This document shows positions 25,916 to 36,149 of a stretch of DNA of 64,000 bases, one piece after another. A program made the translations under genes and the position numbers. The number at the start of each line of letters is the position of its first letter. Within the stretch, counting starts at the first letter, position 1. The DNA lies in NCBI RefSeq assembly GCF_034702125.1, contig NC_085870.1:4050253-4114252 (forward strand), read 5' to 3'. The notes beneath the pieces were generated by a model, which was not told the DNA's origin, did no database searches, and was given only the letters and a program-made list of their open reading frames with translations. This DNA comes from Engraulis encrasicolus (lineage: Eukaryota; Chordata; Actinopteri; Clupeiformes; Engraulidae).

Positions 25916-26612
25916 GTAGTCGTGATAGAAGAGAACTGCATGTCACACAGTTCAATGCAATTCAGTGGTACAGTATAGTGTCAGCGTTTAGTCCGAATTA
26001 AGGTACTAAGTAAGCACCTAAGCATGTAAGTAGGCTATTTGTGTTGCCAGGCAATCAAAGCACTCTGTAGGATAAGTAGTAAAGAAACATGTTTGGGTTT
26101 ATATATTTCACCACTTCATCCTCTGAAGCTTTTGATTGACGCAAACATATTCAGTGACCCAACACTATACAGGATGCTCTTATCAGATACCACCACGTCA
26201 CCCAACCAACCATTCACATTTATTTTAGGGCGAAATGAGTGGGCTTTGTAATTTCCCACCATGTTAATATTTCAACAGTTCATGTCGATATGATTAGTGG
26301 CGAGAGAAGAGTGCTAAAATAAGGCCCTGTAATTACTTAAAGCTCGCTCGGCTCTTCTCCACTCATTCTGCTGCTGTGCATCGCTCATGCACGTGACAGA
26401 TCTTGCCTTCCGGCAAAGGAAGAGAGCGAGAGAGAGAGGGAGAGAAATGATTAGAGGAATCCAAAAACGTGTCTCTATCCAGGCTTGTCATGGCAGGTTT
26501 ATAAGTCTCCCAAGTCCTGATACAGTAGGCTATACACGTGCAACAGTGCATCACACAATCATGACTGGTTAGCAGGTTTAAATGAAGACATTACAATCAA
26601 TTACAAGCTGGA
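25916..26612. other. Non-coding interval
   Basis: No gene or complete repeat seen; a short GAGA tract lies near 26425-26445. Confidence 0.4.
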
Positions 26613-26620
26613 GTCATAGT

Positions 26621-26812
26621 CAGTGGTGTAGTCTATACGTAGAACGCAGGTATACGCAGTATACCCACTTCAAAATTTCAGGGATTACAGTATACCCACT
26701 TAAAATTGGTTGATCTTTTATTTAGAATAGCACAAATAAATATAGTATACCCACTTCAAGAAATGCTCAAATATACAGTATACCCACCACAAAAAAGTAG
26801 ACTACACCACTG
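26621..26812. mobile_element. hAT-type MITE (CAGTGGTGTAGTC), copy 2
   Basis: Perfect GTCATAGT duplication at 26613-26620 and 26813-26820. Ends CAGTGGTGTAGTCTA and GTAGACTACACCACTG; complement orientation of 4171-4362. Confidence 0.9.
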
Positions 26813-26909
26813 GTCATAGTACCTAAGTTACCATCACCAAATGCCATATATTTACATTGCTGAGAGAAGGCCCCCAGATCTACAGTGCTCGGGACTGAAT
26901 CCTCCGAGT

Positions 26910-27107
26910 CAGGGTTGCCAGATGAGGCTGATGATTTCCAGCCCAAAAAATGCTCAAAACCCGGCTAGAAGCACAAAATCCCGCCCAATTATATTGATTT
27001 CTATGGCAAAAATTGAGCAGGTTTTTCTGCTAAATGCCATTTTTACCTGCACAAAGCCATTCTAAGCAGCCCAATTGGGCGGGAAACAGCCCAATCTGGC
27101 AACACTG
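26910..27107. mobile_element. hAT-type MITE (CAGGGTTGCCAGAT), copy 1
   Basis: Ends CAGGGTTGCCAGATGAGG and CCAATCTGGCAACACTG. Flanks CTCCGAGT (26902-26909) and CTTCGAGT (27108-27115) match at seven of eight bases. Internal CCCGCCCAATT recurs in complement. Relatives at 40940 and 53150. Confidence 0.85.
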
Positions 27108-27220
27108 CTTCGAGTCTGAATGTGCTCAAGCAGGCTCTTTCTATTCAGTCTTGTTCAGTTCAAACCCACTTGTCACCAAAGTGATTATGTAACACTGGTT
27201 CTATAATGGGTCTACGCAGT

Positions 27221-27340
27221 ATGTCACATAAGTGAGTACACCCTCAAAGTGAAATGTCTTTAATGTTTTCCTATGAAAAGGTATACTTACAAATCTGCAA
27301 AAATGTGAGGTGTGTACTCACTTATGTGTCATACTCTAAA
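27221..27340. mobile_element. Tc1/mariner-like short element
   Basis: Left TCACATAAGTGAGTACACCC and right GTGTACTCACTTATGTGTCA are complementary. The GTGAGTACACCC end is typical of fish Tc1-like repeats. No transposase remains. Confidence 0.55.
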
Positions 27341-27378
27341 CACCACTGTATAATGTTGCTGCAATTTATTACACTTTA

Positions 27379-27387
<9 letters not shown>

Positions 27388-27471
<84 letters not shown>
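27388..27471. repeat. (TG)n microsatellite
   Basis: About 42 uninterrupted TG units following a short AT tract. Confidence 0.97.
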
Positions 27472-27472
<1 letters not shown>

Positions 27473-27571
27473 CCCAGGTCAACTTTGAATCCGCATCCTC
27501 GTGTGAAATGTTCACCCTCCACGTTACTACATTTTTAGCCTTGTTTGGTAGCCTAGAGATATACTGTACGT

Positions 27572-28782
27572 CAGGTGTGGGGAACCCTTTTCATTCGAGG
27601 GGCCACTTCAAATTCATCCGAGGGCCGTAAAAGTCCTCTGAGGGCAGTACAATGAACACAAACCAGGATTTTCCCCTTCACTTTAGGCCTATATTGAAGG
27701 TAGCCACCTTTTAAACAAACACCTCCTTCTCTAGGTTCCCTGAATATAACTTAATTATATTGCAAATGCATTTTCTAAGATTCCTTTACGAAATGTGTCA
27801 TGTTTAATGTGAAGCTGAATAACATTAAAATCATATCGGGGGGCTGCCCTCGAGAGATAGGTTCCCCACCCGTGTGGCCCTGGAGACACAGGTTCCCCAC
27901 CCCTGGCCCTCGAGACACAGGTTCCCCACCCCTGGCCCTCGAGACACAGGTTACCCACCCCTGGCCCTCGAGACATAGGTTCCCCACCCCTGCAGGCCTC
28001 GAGACATAGGTTCCCCACCCCTGGCCCTGGAGACATAGGTTCCCCGCCCCTGCGGCCCTCGAGACATAGATTCCCCACCCCTGTGGCCCTCGAGACACAG
28101 GTTCCCCACCCCTGTGGCCCTCGAGACATAGGTTCCCCACCCCTGCCGCCCTCGAGACATAGGTTCCCCACCCGTGTGGCCCTGGAGACACAGGTTCCCC
28201 ACCCCTGGCCCTCGAGACACAGGTTCCCCACCCCTGGCCCTCGAGACACAGGTTACCCACCCCTGGCCCTCGAGACACAGGTTCCCCACCCCTGGCCCTC
28301 GAGACACAGGTTCCCCACCCCTGCTTCCCTTGAGACATAGGTTCCCCATACCTGCGGCCCTCGAGACACAGGTTCCCCACCCCTGTGGCCCTCGAGACAC
28401 AGGTTCCCCACCCCTGCGGCCCTTGAGACACAGGTTCCCACCCCTGTGGCACTCGAGTCACAGGTTCCCTACCCCTGGCCCTCGAGACATAGGTTCCCCA
28501 CTCCTGGCCCTCGAGACACAGGTTCCCCACCCCTGTGACCCTCGAGACACAGGTTCCCCACCCCTGCGGCCCTCGAGTCACAGGTTCCCTACCCCTGGCC
28601 CTCGAGACACAGGTTCCCCACCCCTGTGGCCCTCAAGACACAGGTTCCCTACCCCTGGCCCTCGAGACACAGGTTCCCTACCCCTGTGGCCCTCGAGACA
28701 CAGGTTCCCCACCCCTGGCCCTCGAGACACAGGTTCCCCACCACTGTGGCCCTTGAGACACAGATTCCCTACCCCGTGCTCC
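27572..28782. mobile_element. hAT-like element swollen by a terminal minisatellite
   Basis: The left end CAGGTGTGGGGAACCC follows CTGTACGT (27564-27571). The sequence after 28782 is CTGCACGT, a seven-of-eight match. The complement of the left end, GGTTCCCCACACCTG, is nearly the unit of the tandem array that fills the right part. The exact right end is eroded (ACCCCGTGCTCC). Confidence 0.6.
27840..28776. repeat. 29-32-bp minisatellite array
   Basis: About 30 units built on GGTTCCCCACCCCTG plus GGCCCTCGAGACACA. Length variants come from an optional TG/CG in CTGTGGCCC versus CTGGCCC. The period is not a fixed multiple of three, so all six frames stay open for long stretches; the resulting frames are artefacts. 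Confidence 0.95.
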
Positions 28783-28790
28783 CTGCACGT

Positions 28791-29132
28791 CATATGCAGG
28801 GGCGTAGCAGCAGCTTTTGGGCCCTATGTACAGTCTGCTCCAACGGAACCCCCCAGTCATTTATTTTCATAAATCGGACTGTGTTTGGGCCCCCTATATA
28901 CATGGGGCCCTTCATTTGTACTGTTTTGCATTTATACTTTATTATTGACCACTTATTGTTACCAGTCTATCATTGCTACCTGTCCTGTCTTGCACTTTCA
29001 GTCTGTAAAATGTCACTCTTGTATAGTATGTCTATGTCCTGGCATGGTAAAGAGAGAAAACGTAATTTCATTTTCCTTGTATGACTTGTGCATAGGTATG
29101 AAGAAAGTGACAATAAAAGCTGACTTGACTTG
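28791..29132 (+). repeat. Possible LINE 3'-end fragment
   Basis: The sequence ends in GTGACAATAAAAGCTGACTTGACTTGA, whose last bases form a short tandem tail like that of CR1/L2-type retroelements. A GGGCCC-rich repeat end (CAGGGGCGTAGC) lies at its left. No reverse-transcriptase frame is present. Confidence 0.35.
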
Positions 29133-29279
29133 AAGATGCCATAGCATAAAGCTGGGGACCCAGGTTCGATTTGAGCCTTTCCTTGGCATTTCCTGATCCT
29201 GATCCTTCACCATCTTTCTCTCCCCCAAGACTTTCCTGTCTCTAGGAAGACAGATGCTGAGGCACTCAAGGTTGCCATT

Positions 29280-29410
29280 TTTTTTACTTTTTTATTTGGC
29301 TACAATGCCTACGTGTTTCGGCCCTTATGGCCTTCTTCAGGGCGTATCAAGACTTGATCAACTTGATACGCCCTGAAGAAGGCCATAAGGGCCGAAACGC
29401 GTAGGGCAAA
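29280..29410. repeat. Palindrome with GGCCGAAACG arms
   Basis: TACGTGTTTCGGCCCTTATGG is followed by its complement around a short TTGATCAA centre, with arms of about 55 bp. It resembles two head-to-head copies of the CTGAAGAAGGCC repeat seen near 40310 and 43140. Confidence 0.65.
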
Positions 29411-29525
29411 CACATTGTTTTCTATTGGTAAGCGAGGGGGGAGGGACTCGTGCACCCGCAACATCCAATCAAAACACCAATTCCCTAATCACTAAGTCAT
29501 GACTGCCCCAAGTGTAACATATTTA

Positions 29526-29590
29526 TGCATTACATTACATTACATTACATTACATTTGGCAGATGCTCTTATCCAAAGCGACCTGCAACC
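29526..29590 (+). repeat. (ATTAC)n plus common teleost repeat
   Basis: A short ATTAC array leads into TTTGGCAGATGCTCTTATCC, a word widespread in fish repeats. A (CA)n tract follows at 29611-29643. Confidence 0.6.
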
Positions 29591-29606
29591 AAGGACATAA
29601 TCATAG

Positions 29607-29644
<38 letters not shown>

Positions 29645-29969
29645 ATGTCAAGAGTCTGGCCTGGGGCTAGGGCAGCTGAAACGTTAGTCTAGTAGATAGT
29701 CACGAGAGAGGAGAGTCTTGACTTGCTTCTTGAAGGCTGCAAGAGATGTGCTTAGTCTCGCTGCCTCTGCACCTGCATCTTATGCACCTGTTGCTGCTGT
29801 CATAGAGAGAGAGAGAGAGGGAGAGACACATATGCAGTGAAAGTTCAATTGGTGAAAGAGCTACAAACACTCCACTAATCAGATCCAAGAAGCCAGGAGA
29901 GCTTGATCTCATTAACCCCTCTTGTCACACTGCTCTGCTGCGGCGAATGATTGCTCTGACATGGTGACT

Positions 29970-30068
29970 CTTCTCTTGCTCTCTCTCTCTCCCTCTATCT
30001 CTCTCTCTCTCTCCCTCTATCTCTCTCTCTCTCTGTCTCTCTCTCTCTCTGTCTCTCTCTCTCTCTCG
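29970..30068. repeat. (CT)n microsatellite
   Basis: CT units interrupted by CCCT, ATCT and GTCT. Confidence 0.95.
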
Positions 30069-30570
30069 TGTGAGATTCGACAGCAAGATAGGGCTTTTAA
30101 TTTAAACGTACAGTACATCAAAACAAAACATAAAAGCACATTCTGCACGGAAGATTGCAGGTGGAAGATTGTGGGCTATGAGGAAGTGCTTGCAGCCAGG
30201 TGGAGATTAGGAGTAGCTTTTGGCCTCATTTTCACACCACCGGCGCCGCGCAGCCGATAAACCAATGAACCAATTATTGGCCTCATTTTCACACAGGCTG
30301 ATGCGTCACCACCAGCTGGGGAAATGAGGGCAATACTTCATGGTTTAGGTAGACGAGCACAGGCATGCCAGTACAGCACAAATACAACAAAATTGGCATT
30401 ATTATCTAATATTAAAATAATGTTATTGTTAATAGACCTCAAAGAACAGTTAGCGCCAGGTCATTAGAATAATCCTCATCCCCCCATGTATACACCAGTG
30501 GGAATGAGGACAACAATCAGCCCATGGTTAAGGTAAACAAGAGCAGGGACATCACTAAACATCTTAACAC

Positions 30571-30629
<59 letters not shown>

Positions 30630-30695
30630 TTAACAAAAGCAATAATAACATTAACATGTATATTATTTATTTATTTATTTATTATTATTATCATT
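30571..30695. repeat. (TAA)n and (TTTA)n microsatellites
   Basis: About 19 TAA units at 30571-30628 and a short TTTA/TTA tract at 30660-30695. Confidence 0.95.
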
Positions 30696-30942
30696 ATTGT
30701 AATTTTATTAGGCCCCAAAGTAGTGACAGGCTCTTAGAATTATCACCCCCCCCTCCCACCACCCCTGGATGCATGCAGACCTGTAGAGCAGGTTGTATTG
30801 ACTGGATAATAGCCTGCATGTCTGCACTCTTAACAGCAGGTGAAAACTACTCTGCTCTCCTTACCAAGTCACGGCTCATCAGCTCTTTATGCATCTGCTG
30901 CTGCGATACAATCTTTATTCTGTTTCATGTTGTTTCTTCAGA

Positions 30943-31058
<116 letters not shown>

Positions 31059-31085
31059 TAATCTCGGAAGTAATGTGCTGTGACT

Positions 31086-31275
31086 CAGTGGTGTAGTCTA
31101 CGTAGAACGCGGGTATACGGAGTATACCCACTTCTAAATTTCAGGGATTTCAGTATACCCACTTAAAATTGATTGATCCATTGTTTTGAATAGCACAAAT
31201 ATATACAATATACCCACTTCAAAAAATGCTCAAATATACAGTATACCCACCATAAAAAAGTAGACTACACCACTG
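31086..31275. mobile_element. hAT-type MITE (CAGTGGTGTAGTC), copy 3
   Basis: Perfect CTGTGACT duplication at 31078-31085 and 31276-31283; ends as in copies 1 and 2. It contains CGTAGAACGC near the left end like 26621. Confidence 0.9.
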
Positions 31276-31374
31276 CTGTGACTGTGAGAGGGGTTTGCCT
31301 GGGCAGGCCGCAGGAGCTTCGTACTTCACCTGAGATGGAGAGATGATGACAGGCTTACTGTACTTCACAACTTA

Positions 31375-31713
31375 GGTGCTGTTTATACATACCTGGGTAT
31401 TTTGATAAATGAACATTTTTCTTCTCTACGCTTAGCAAAATATCTTCGTTCACATCAAAGGCAAATACGTATAAATATGCTGTTGAGAGCTATCGTAAAT
31501 ACGTTAAGCCTGTGCGCCGTAAGTAGAAGTCTCCGTTTATCTCTGTTTATATACAAACGCTAACCGGAGATTTTAGAAAATCTCCACTTTTGCCGGGTTT
31601 TTTTTGGAGCTTCGGTTATAGAAGGAAAACCTTTGTTTGTTTGTGAACAAAAGGCACAACCAAAGGGGAAGGTCTTCATATATCAAAATACCCGGGTATG
31701 TATGAACGGCACC
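31375..31713. mobile_element. Harbinger-like MITE, second family
   Basis: Ends GGTGCTGTTTATACATACC and GGTATGTATGAACGGCACC; flanks TTA (31372-31374) and TGA (31714-31716). The first bases match the GGTGCTGTTT family, but the interior (AAAATACCCGGGTATG) differs. Confidence 0.65.
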
Positions 31714-31986
31714 TGAATTGATCACATCTGGCATGTTATAGCATGTTGATGAGACACCACTTGCTACAGAGATTATTGGTGGGCTCAGTTAACTGTTCAC
31801 AGTTCACTCGAGTCACATCCAGCTACTCGCCACAAAGTACAGTACAAGTTATAAACAATGGCATTGCTAAATGGTTTCACTTTCCCTGGACAAACAAGTT
31901 CAATACAAATGTTAAAAAAAGCCTGCCATGGGCTAATGCCTAAAACATTCCTTGCCATATTAACCGGAGAAAAGAACATTGTAGGA

Positions 31987-32202
31987 CAGGCCTGGACTGG
32001 CCATCTGGCATAGCGGGCATTTCCCGGTGGGCCCTGCACCCTCGTGGGTCCCTATTTTCAGAAATGTAAAAAAAAGAAATCAGAAAATAGGGGCCCAAGA
32101 GGGTGCGGGGCCCACCGGTGAGTCAATTCTGAACCGCTAATTATGAGGGGCCCCTTTAAGCCATAAGTGCCCGGGCCCTATTTCTCCCGCAGGCCAGCCC
32201 TG
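31987..32202. mobile_element. hAT-type MITE (CAGGSCTGGACTGG), copy 1
   Basis: Perfect TTGTAGGA duplication at 31979-31986 and 32203-32210. The interior has paired CTATTTTCAGAAA / CAGAAAATAGGGGCCC. Complement relatives lie at 47039 and 61223. Confidence 0.88.
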
Positions 32203-32336
32203 TTGTAGGAAGATTATGAGAGTTGGCATAGCTTCAGATACGCTTCCGCATTGTGTTCCAGACTTATTGCCCAACCATGTACAGCGTTTAAGCTCTGGTA
32301 ATGGAAACTCCATGATGAACACCGCCGCAGTATAAT

Positions 32337-32802
32337 CAGGGCCGGATTAAGATGGCCAGGGGCCCCTAGGCTACAGGTTGCTGTGGGGCCCCCAGAAAGC
32401 AAATAGACAGTGTCATAATTGTGAAATAGGAATGAAGGATAACAGGTCTACCAACTCTACTCAGCACGACACATTCATTTTTCAATATTGCATCCTGTCA
32501 CAATTCTGCAATTTTTCACTTTTGGCCAATCAGGGCCCCCCTGGGCTGCAGCCATATCCAGCCTGTGGGGGCCCCTAAGCTGCAGCCATATGTAGCCTGT
32601 GGTGGCCCCTAGGCTGCAGCCATATGTAGCCTGTGGTGGCCCCTAGGCTGCAGCCATATCTAGCCTGCAGCCATATCTAGTCTGTGGGGGCCCCTAGGCT
32701 GCAGCCATATCTTGTCTGTGGGGGCCCTAGGCTGCAGCCATATCTAGTCTGTGGGGGCCCTAGGCTGCAGCCATATCTAGCCTGTGCATTAACCCGGCCC
32801 TG
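32337..32802. mobile_element. hAT-type MITE (CAGGGCCGGATTAA) with internal minisatellite
   Basis: Ends CAGGGCCGGATTAAGATGG and GCATTAACCCGGCCCTG; flanks AGTATAAT / CCTATAAT match at six of eight bases. 32540-32790 is a ~34-bp tandem array (CCCTAGGCTGCAGCCATATC). Confidence 0.82.
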
Positions 32803-33259
32803 CCTATAATGCGTAGTCGCCGGCCACAATGCTGCTCTGGACCTGGGCCAAATAAGTCCTATTGATGATTGCAGGTGAGGTGTGGTTAGGTTAGCTACTA
32901 TTGATCCCTGGAGTGTTTTCTCAGGGCCATTAAAAGAAGAGAAAATGTGACAAACGTCTGACTCATATCTTTAAGAGGGCTGCTAAACGATAAGCTGCAA
33001 CACACCACTTATCTTTAAAGCAGGAACAGAACCCAGTTAAGGAATCTATTGAGTCCTGCTCAGGGGCAGAGATATAGGTGGGGCAAGCAGGGCTCTTGCC
33101 ACAGGGCCCAGGGCCCTCCTCTATTGGTGGTGGGGGCCCTATCTTCACCTTGACACGCTTTTTTTTTTTCCTGGGGGTGGGGAGGGGGTGTCCTATCACT
33201 GCTTTTTTCCCGTGGGCCCGTGTGCAATCGTTTCGTCACTGCCCTACTGTACACGTGAC

Positions 33260-33531
33260 CAGGGCCGAATTTAGATGGCCTGGGGCCCCTAGGCTACAGG
33301 TTGCCCTGGGCCCCCCCATAAAGCAAATTTTACATAGACAATGTCATAATTAGGAGCTAGGAATTAGTGATAACATGTCTACCAACTGTATTCAACATGA
33401 AAAATGAATTTTACCATATTGCATCTTGTCACAATTCTGCAATTTTTCACTTTTGGCCAATCAGGGCCCCCCTGGCAGGTGGGGGCCCCTAGGCTTCAGC
33501 CATATCTAGCCTGTGCATTAATCCGGCCCTG
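33260..33531. mobile_element. hAT-type MITE (CAGGGCCGAATTTA), short sister copy
   Basis: Perfect CACGTGAC duplication (33252-33259, 33532-33539). Same family as 32337-32802, but with only one copy of the internal CTAGGCTTCAGCCATATC unit, so it shows the unexpanded form. Confidence 0.9.
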
Positions 33532-33714
33532 CACGTGACGCAGGAGCCTGGTTTTCAAATCAGCTAAGGCTGGCCTGCCTGACACAGATACAGATAGGAG
33601 CGCACTACACACTCACTCTGATAGGGAGTCAACCTGCCGCCTCATTGGCTGTGTTTTGAGTTTGTCTTTTACCTTCCCTAACACCTGTTGGCATACACAT
33701 AAACAAATGAAGTG

Positions 33715-33950
33715 TGTGTGTGTGCATGCACATGTGTGCTGTATGTGGAGAGGTATGTAGATTAAAAAGTGTGTGTGTGTGTGTGTGCATGCACACGTGT
33801 GCTGTATGTGGAGAGGTATGTAGATTAAAAAGAGTGTGTGTGTGTGTGTGTGTGTATGCGTGCACTCTCTGACTTATGGAAGGTGGAAAGTGATTCTGAG
33901 CAAGATAAAAGCAGCACACTCTCCCCATGATGGACTCATCTGTCAGAACA

Positions 33951-33984
<34 letters not shown>

Positions 33985-33985
33985 T
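33715..33985. repeat. (TG)n tracts and a 70-bp tandem duplication
   Basis: GTGTGTGCATGCACA... CTGTATGTGGAGAGGTATG occurs twice, then two further (TG)n tracts at 33834-33853 and 33952-33982. Confidence 0.8.
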
Positions 33986-34265
33986 GCTGGAAGTTCCACA
34001 CCATTTTCCTGGGCCCTCTGACAACCATGGCTTACAGACGTAGCTAAATAAATGCACATTTAAACAGAGCGTTAAGGAAACTACACAAACATAAGCCCTA
34101 ATTAATTGTCAGTTAGGCTTAAAAATGACAAGTGACTGTGTCAACAAAAAGTTCAGAGTGGAAGGCCTATCAGAATGATGCCACCCTTCACCTGATTATT
34201 CCAGCGTCTGTCCCAAGTGTAAAATATCTCTCCTGGACACCTGAATGAAAGATGCCATTCCTTAA

Positions 34266-34510
34266 AGGGGTATGCCACTATTTTGGGGCTTAATACAGTT
34301 AAAATCGTTGGCTGGGCTTTATAAAGGTGGTAAAGTGTCTTATTTTTCATGTAAGCCGTTGTCTTGCTTTAAGACAAGTTAAAAGAGGGAATATGTCGCT
34401 AAGCTAGTGAAAGTCAATGGATCCGTGTAGCATTGTAGCACTTTACCACCTTTATAAACCCCAGCCAACGATTTTAACTGCATTAATCCCCAAAATAGTG
34501 GCATACCCCT
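34266..34510. mobile_element. TTAA-target MITE, family 3
   Basis: Ends AGGGGTATGCCACTATTTTGG and the complement, TTAA at 34262-34265 and 34511-34514. The arms pair for about 100 bp (CGTTGGCTGGG / CCCAGCCAACG). Confidence 0.85.
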
Positions 34511-34863
34511 TTAAAGGGCACAGTTAAAAATGTCCAGGTTTGTATTTTGTCAGACAGAGGTGGCAACCCCACAGCAACCAATATCCTTCCTTAAGGAATC
34601 AAACACTGCTGTGTATATGCAGTGATGGGGAAGCTGGATTCAGATGCTACGAATTCCAAATGACCTGGTTTCACCTGTACAAATGCCAATTGGCAAATTT
34701 GACAGGTAAAAACAGATAATTTGGAATGTGTGGCACTGCATTGTAGCTTCTAAATGAAGGTTGGCCATCACTCAAAGCAGGCCAGCTGCTACAACATATC
34801 TCACCTCTGTCTGTCTGTCTGTGTGTCCTCTCACCTTGTTCGTGTATGGAGACATCCTCAATA

Positions 34864-35249
34864 GGGCTGGATAAAATAATCGATTTAATCGATAATCGAT
34901 CGATTTCATCTAAAATTCACATAATCGATTCACAGGGCACAAAATCGATTTTTTGGTTCTTTTTCTTTTTGTTTAATTTAGGTCTATGGAAAATACCAAG
35001 TAGGTATTAGTCAATTAGGCCTAGGCCTACTTATTACAAATTAGCAATCTGTTAACACTGTCAAGCCAGAGCCCTTTGACATTTTTATGTAAAAATAGGC
35101 AACAGCATCTTTTGGGGGAAATCCTGGCACCAAGAAGGGAACGGATTGAATCGATTCGGAATGAATCGAATCGAATCATGATTAATCGATTCAAAGCCCT
35201 AAGAATCGAAATTGAATCGATACAGGAACATGGCTGCGATACCCAGCCC
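34864..35249. mobile_element. MITE with GGGCTGGATA ends, TA target
   Basis: GGGCTGGATAAAATAATCG at left, CGATACCCAGCCC at right, TA on both sides (34862-34863, 35250-35251). The interior is full of AATCGATT words. Confidence 0.7.
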
Positions 35250-35404
35250 TAAATCCTCAACGACACCAGGCCTGAAACTGAACCTACTAAAGGCCAAGAC
35301 ATTGAGAACCAACCCATATTGACATACCTGTATACACACTCAATAGAGATGCAAGATTAGACATATGTAAACGTTTCTGCACAAAATTGCTATACACAGC
35401 TGTG

Positions 35405-35745
35405 GGTAACACTTCACAATAACCTTCCGCAAAAATGGGTAACTAATGGATAGCTAATGGTTTGTTGTGCATCTATAATACCATTATAAGCATTGATATG
35501 TCATTATTAAATAAATTGTAAAACACTTACTAAACATTTGCTGTTGATAGGGCTGCACAATTATGGAAAAAATTATAATCACGATTATTTAGATCAAAAT
35601 CACGATTATTAATCACGCTTATCCAGCAGAGCTTATAACCCCCACACCGCCAATTTCCAGAGCGACATAATAACACCTTACCATTAGTTAATATTAGTTA
35701 ACCGTTAGTTAACCATTTCGCGGAAGGTTATTTTGAAGTGTTACC
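35405..35745. mobile_element. MITE with GGTAACACTTC ends, carrying a nested fragment
   Basis: Ends GGTAACACTTCACAATAACC and GGTTATTTTGAAGTGTTACC. 35549-35640 is an inserted GGGCTGCACAATTATGG / AATCACGATTA fragment of a different repeat. A solo right end of this family sits at 49001-49069 beside the assembly gap. Confidence 0.75.
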
Positions 35746-36149
35746 ACTGATGGTAATTTTTACCAAAAAAAGGTAGACTACGGGAGACTTGGTGTAAGGA
35801 CAACAATCAGAATCCAGGCTTTAATTCTTGCACTGATGCATCAATGGAGAAACACAGCGTCACAAGCAGATCAGCAAATATTTCTAACTTACACAAGAAG
35901 TATACAAAAATATATACAGTCTGGGGCCAGAGGGGCAGTTCCCCATGGGACAGCCCTAAAATGAATATTCAACAAATTGGGAGTTACAGAAATGGATACA
36001 GCACAACAGGAGGATATATGCGAAATACACTGTATGGGTCCTCACCTGGGGGTGGTAGACTGGCAGTCTGCCCCCCCTAGAGATGAGAATTAACATTCAA
36101 AGTGGCCAAAAGGTTCTTAGCATTTGTATGAGGGGCAGACAGGCTTAAT

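Noticed and set aside
27560..27620. CAGGTGTGGGGAACC region as a gene promoter
   Set aside because: It is the end of a hAT-like element.
27755..28872. Long overlapping open frames on both strands (up to 268 codons) with GNLCLEGQGW-type repeats
   Set aside because: They are translations of the 29-32-bp minisatellite, open in nearly every frame, with no splice or start context.
29525..29560. ATTAC array as a CRISPR or telomere-like repeat
   Set aside because: Five-base simple repeat leading into a common fish interspersed repeat; no spacers.
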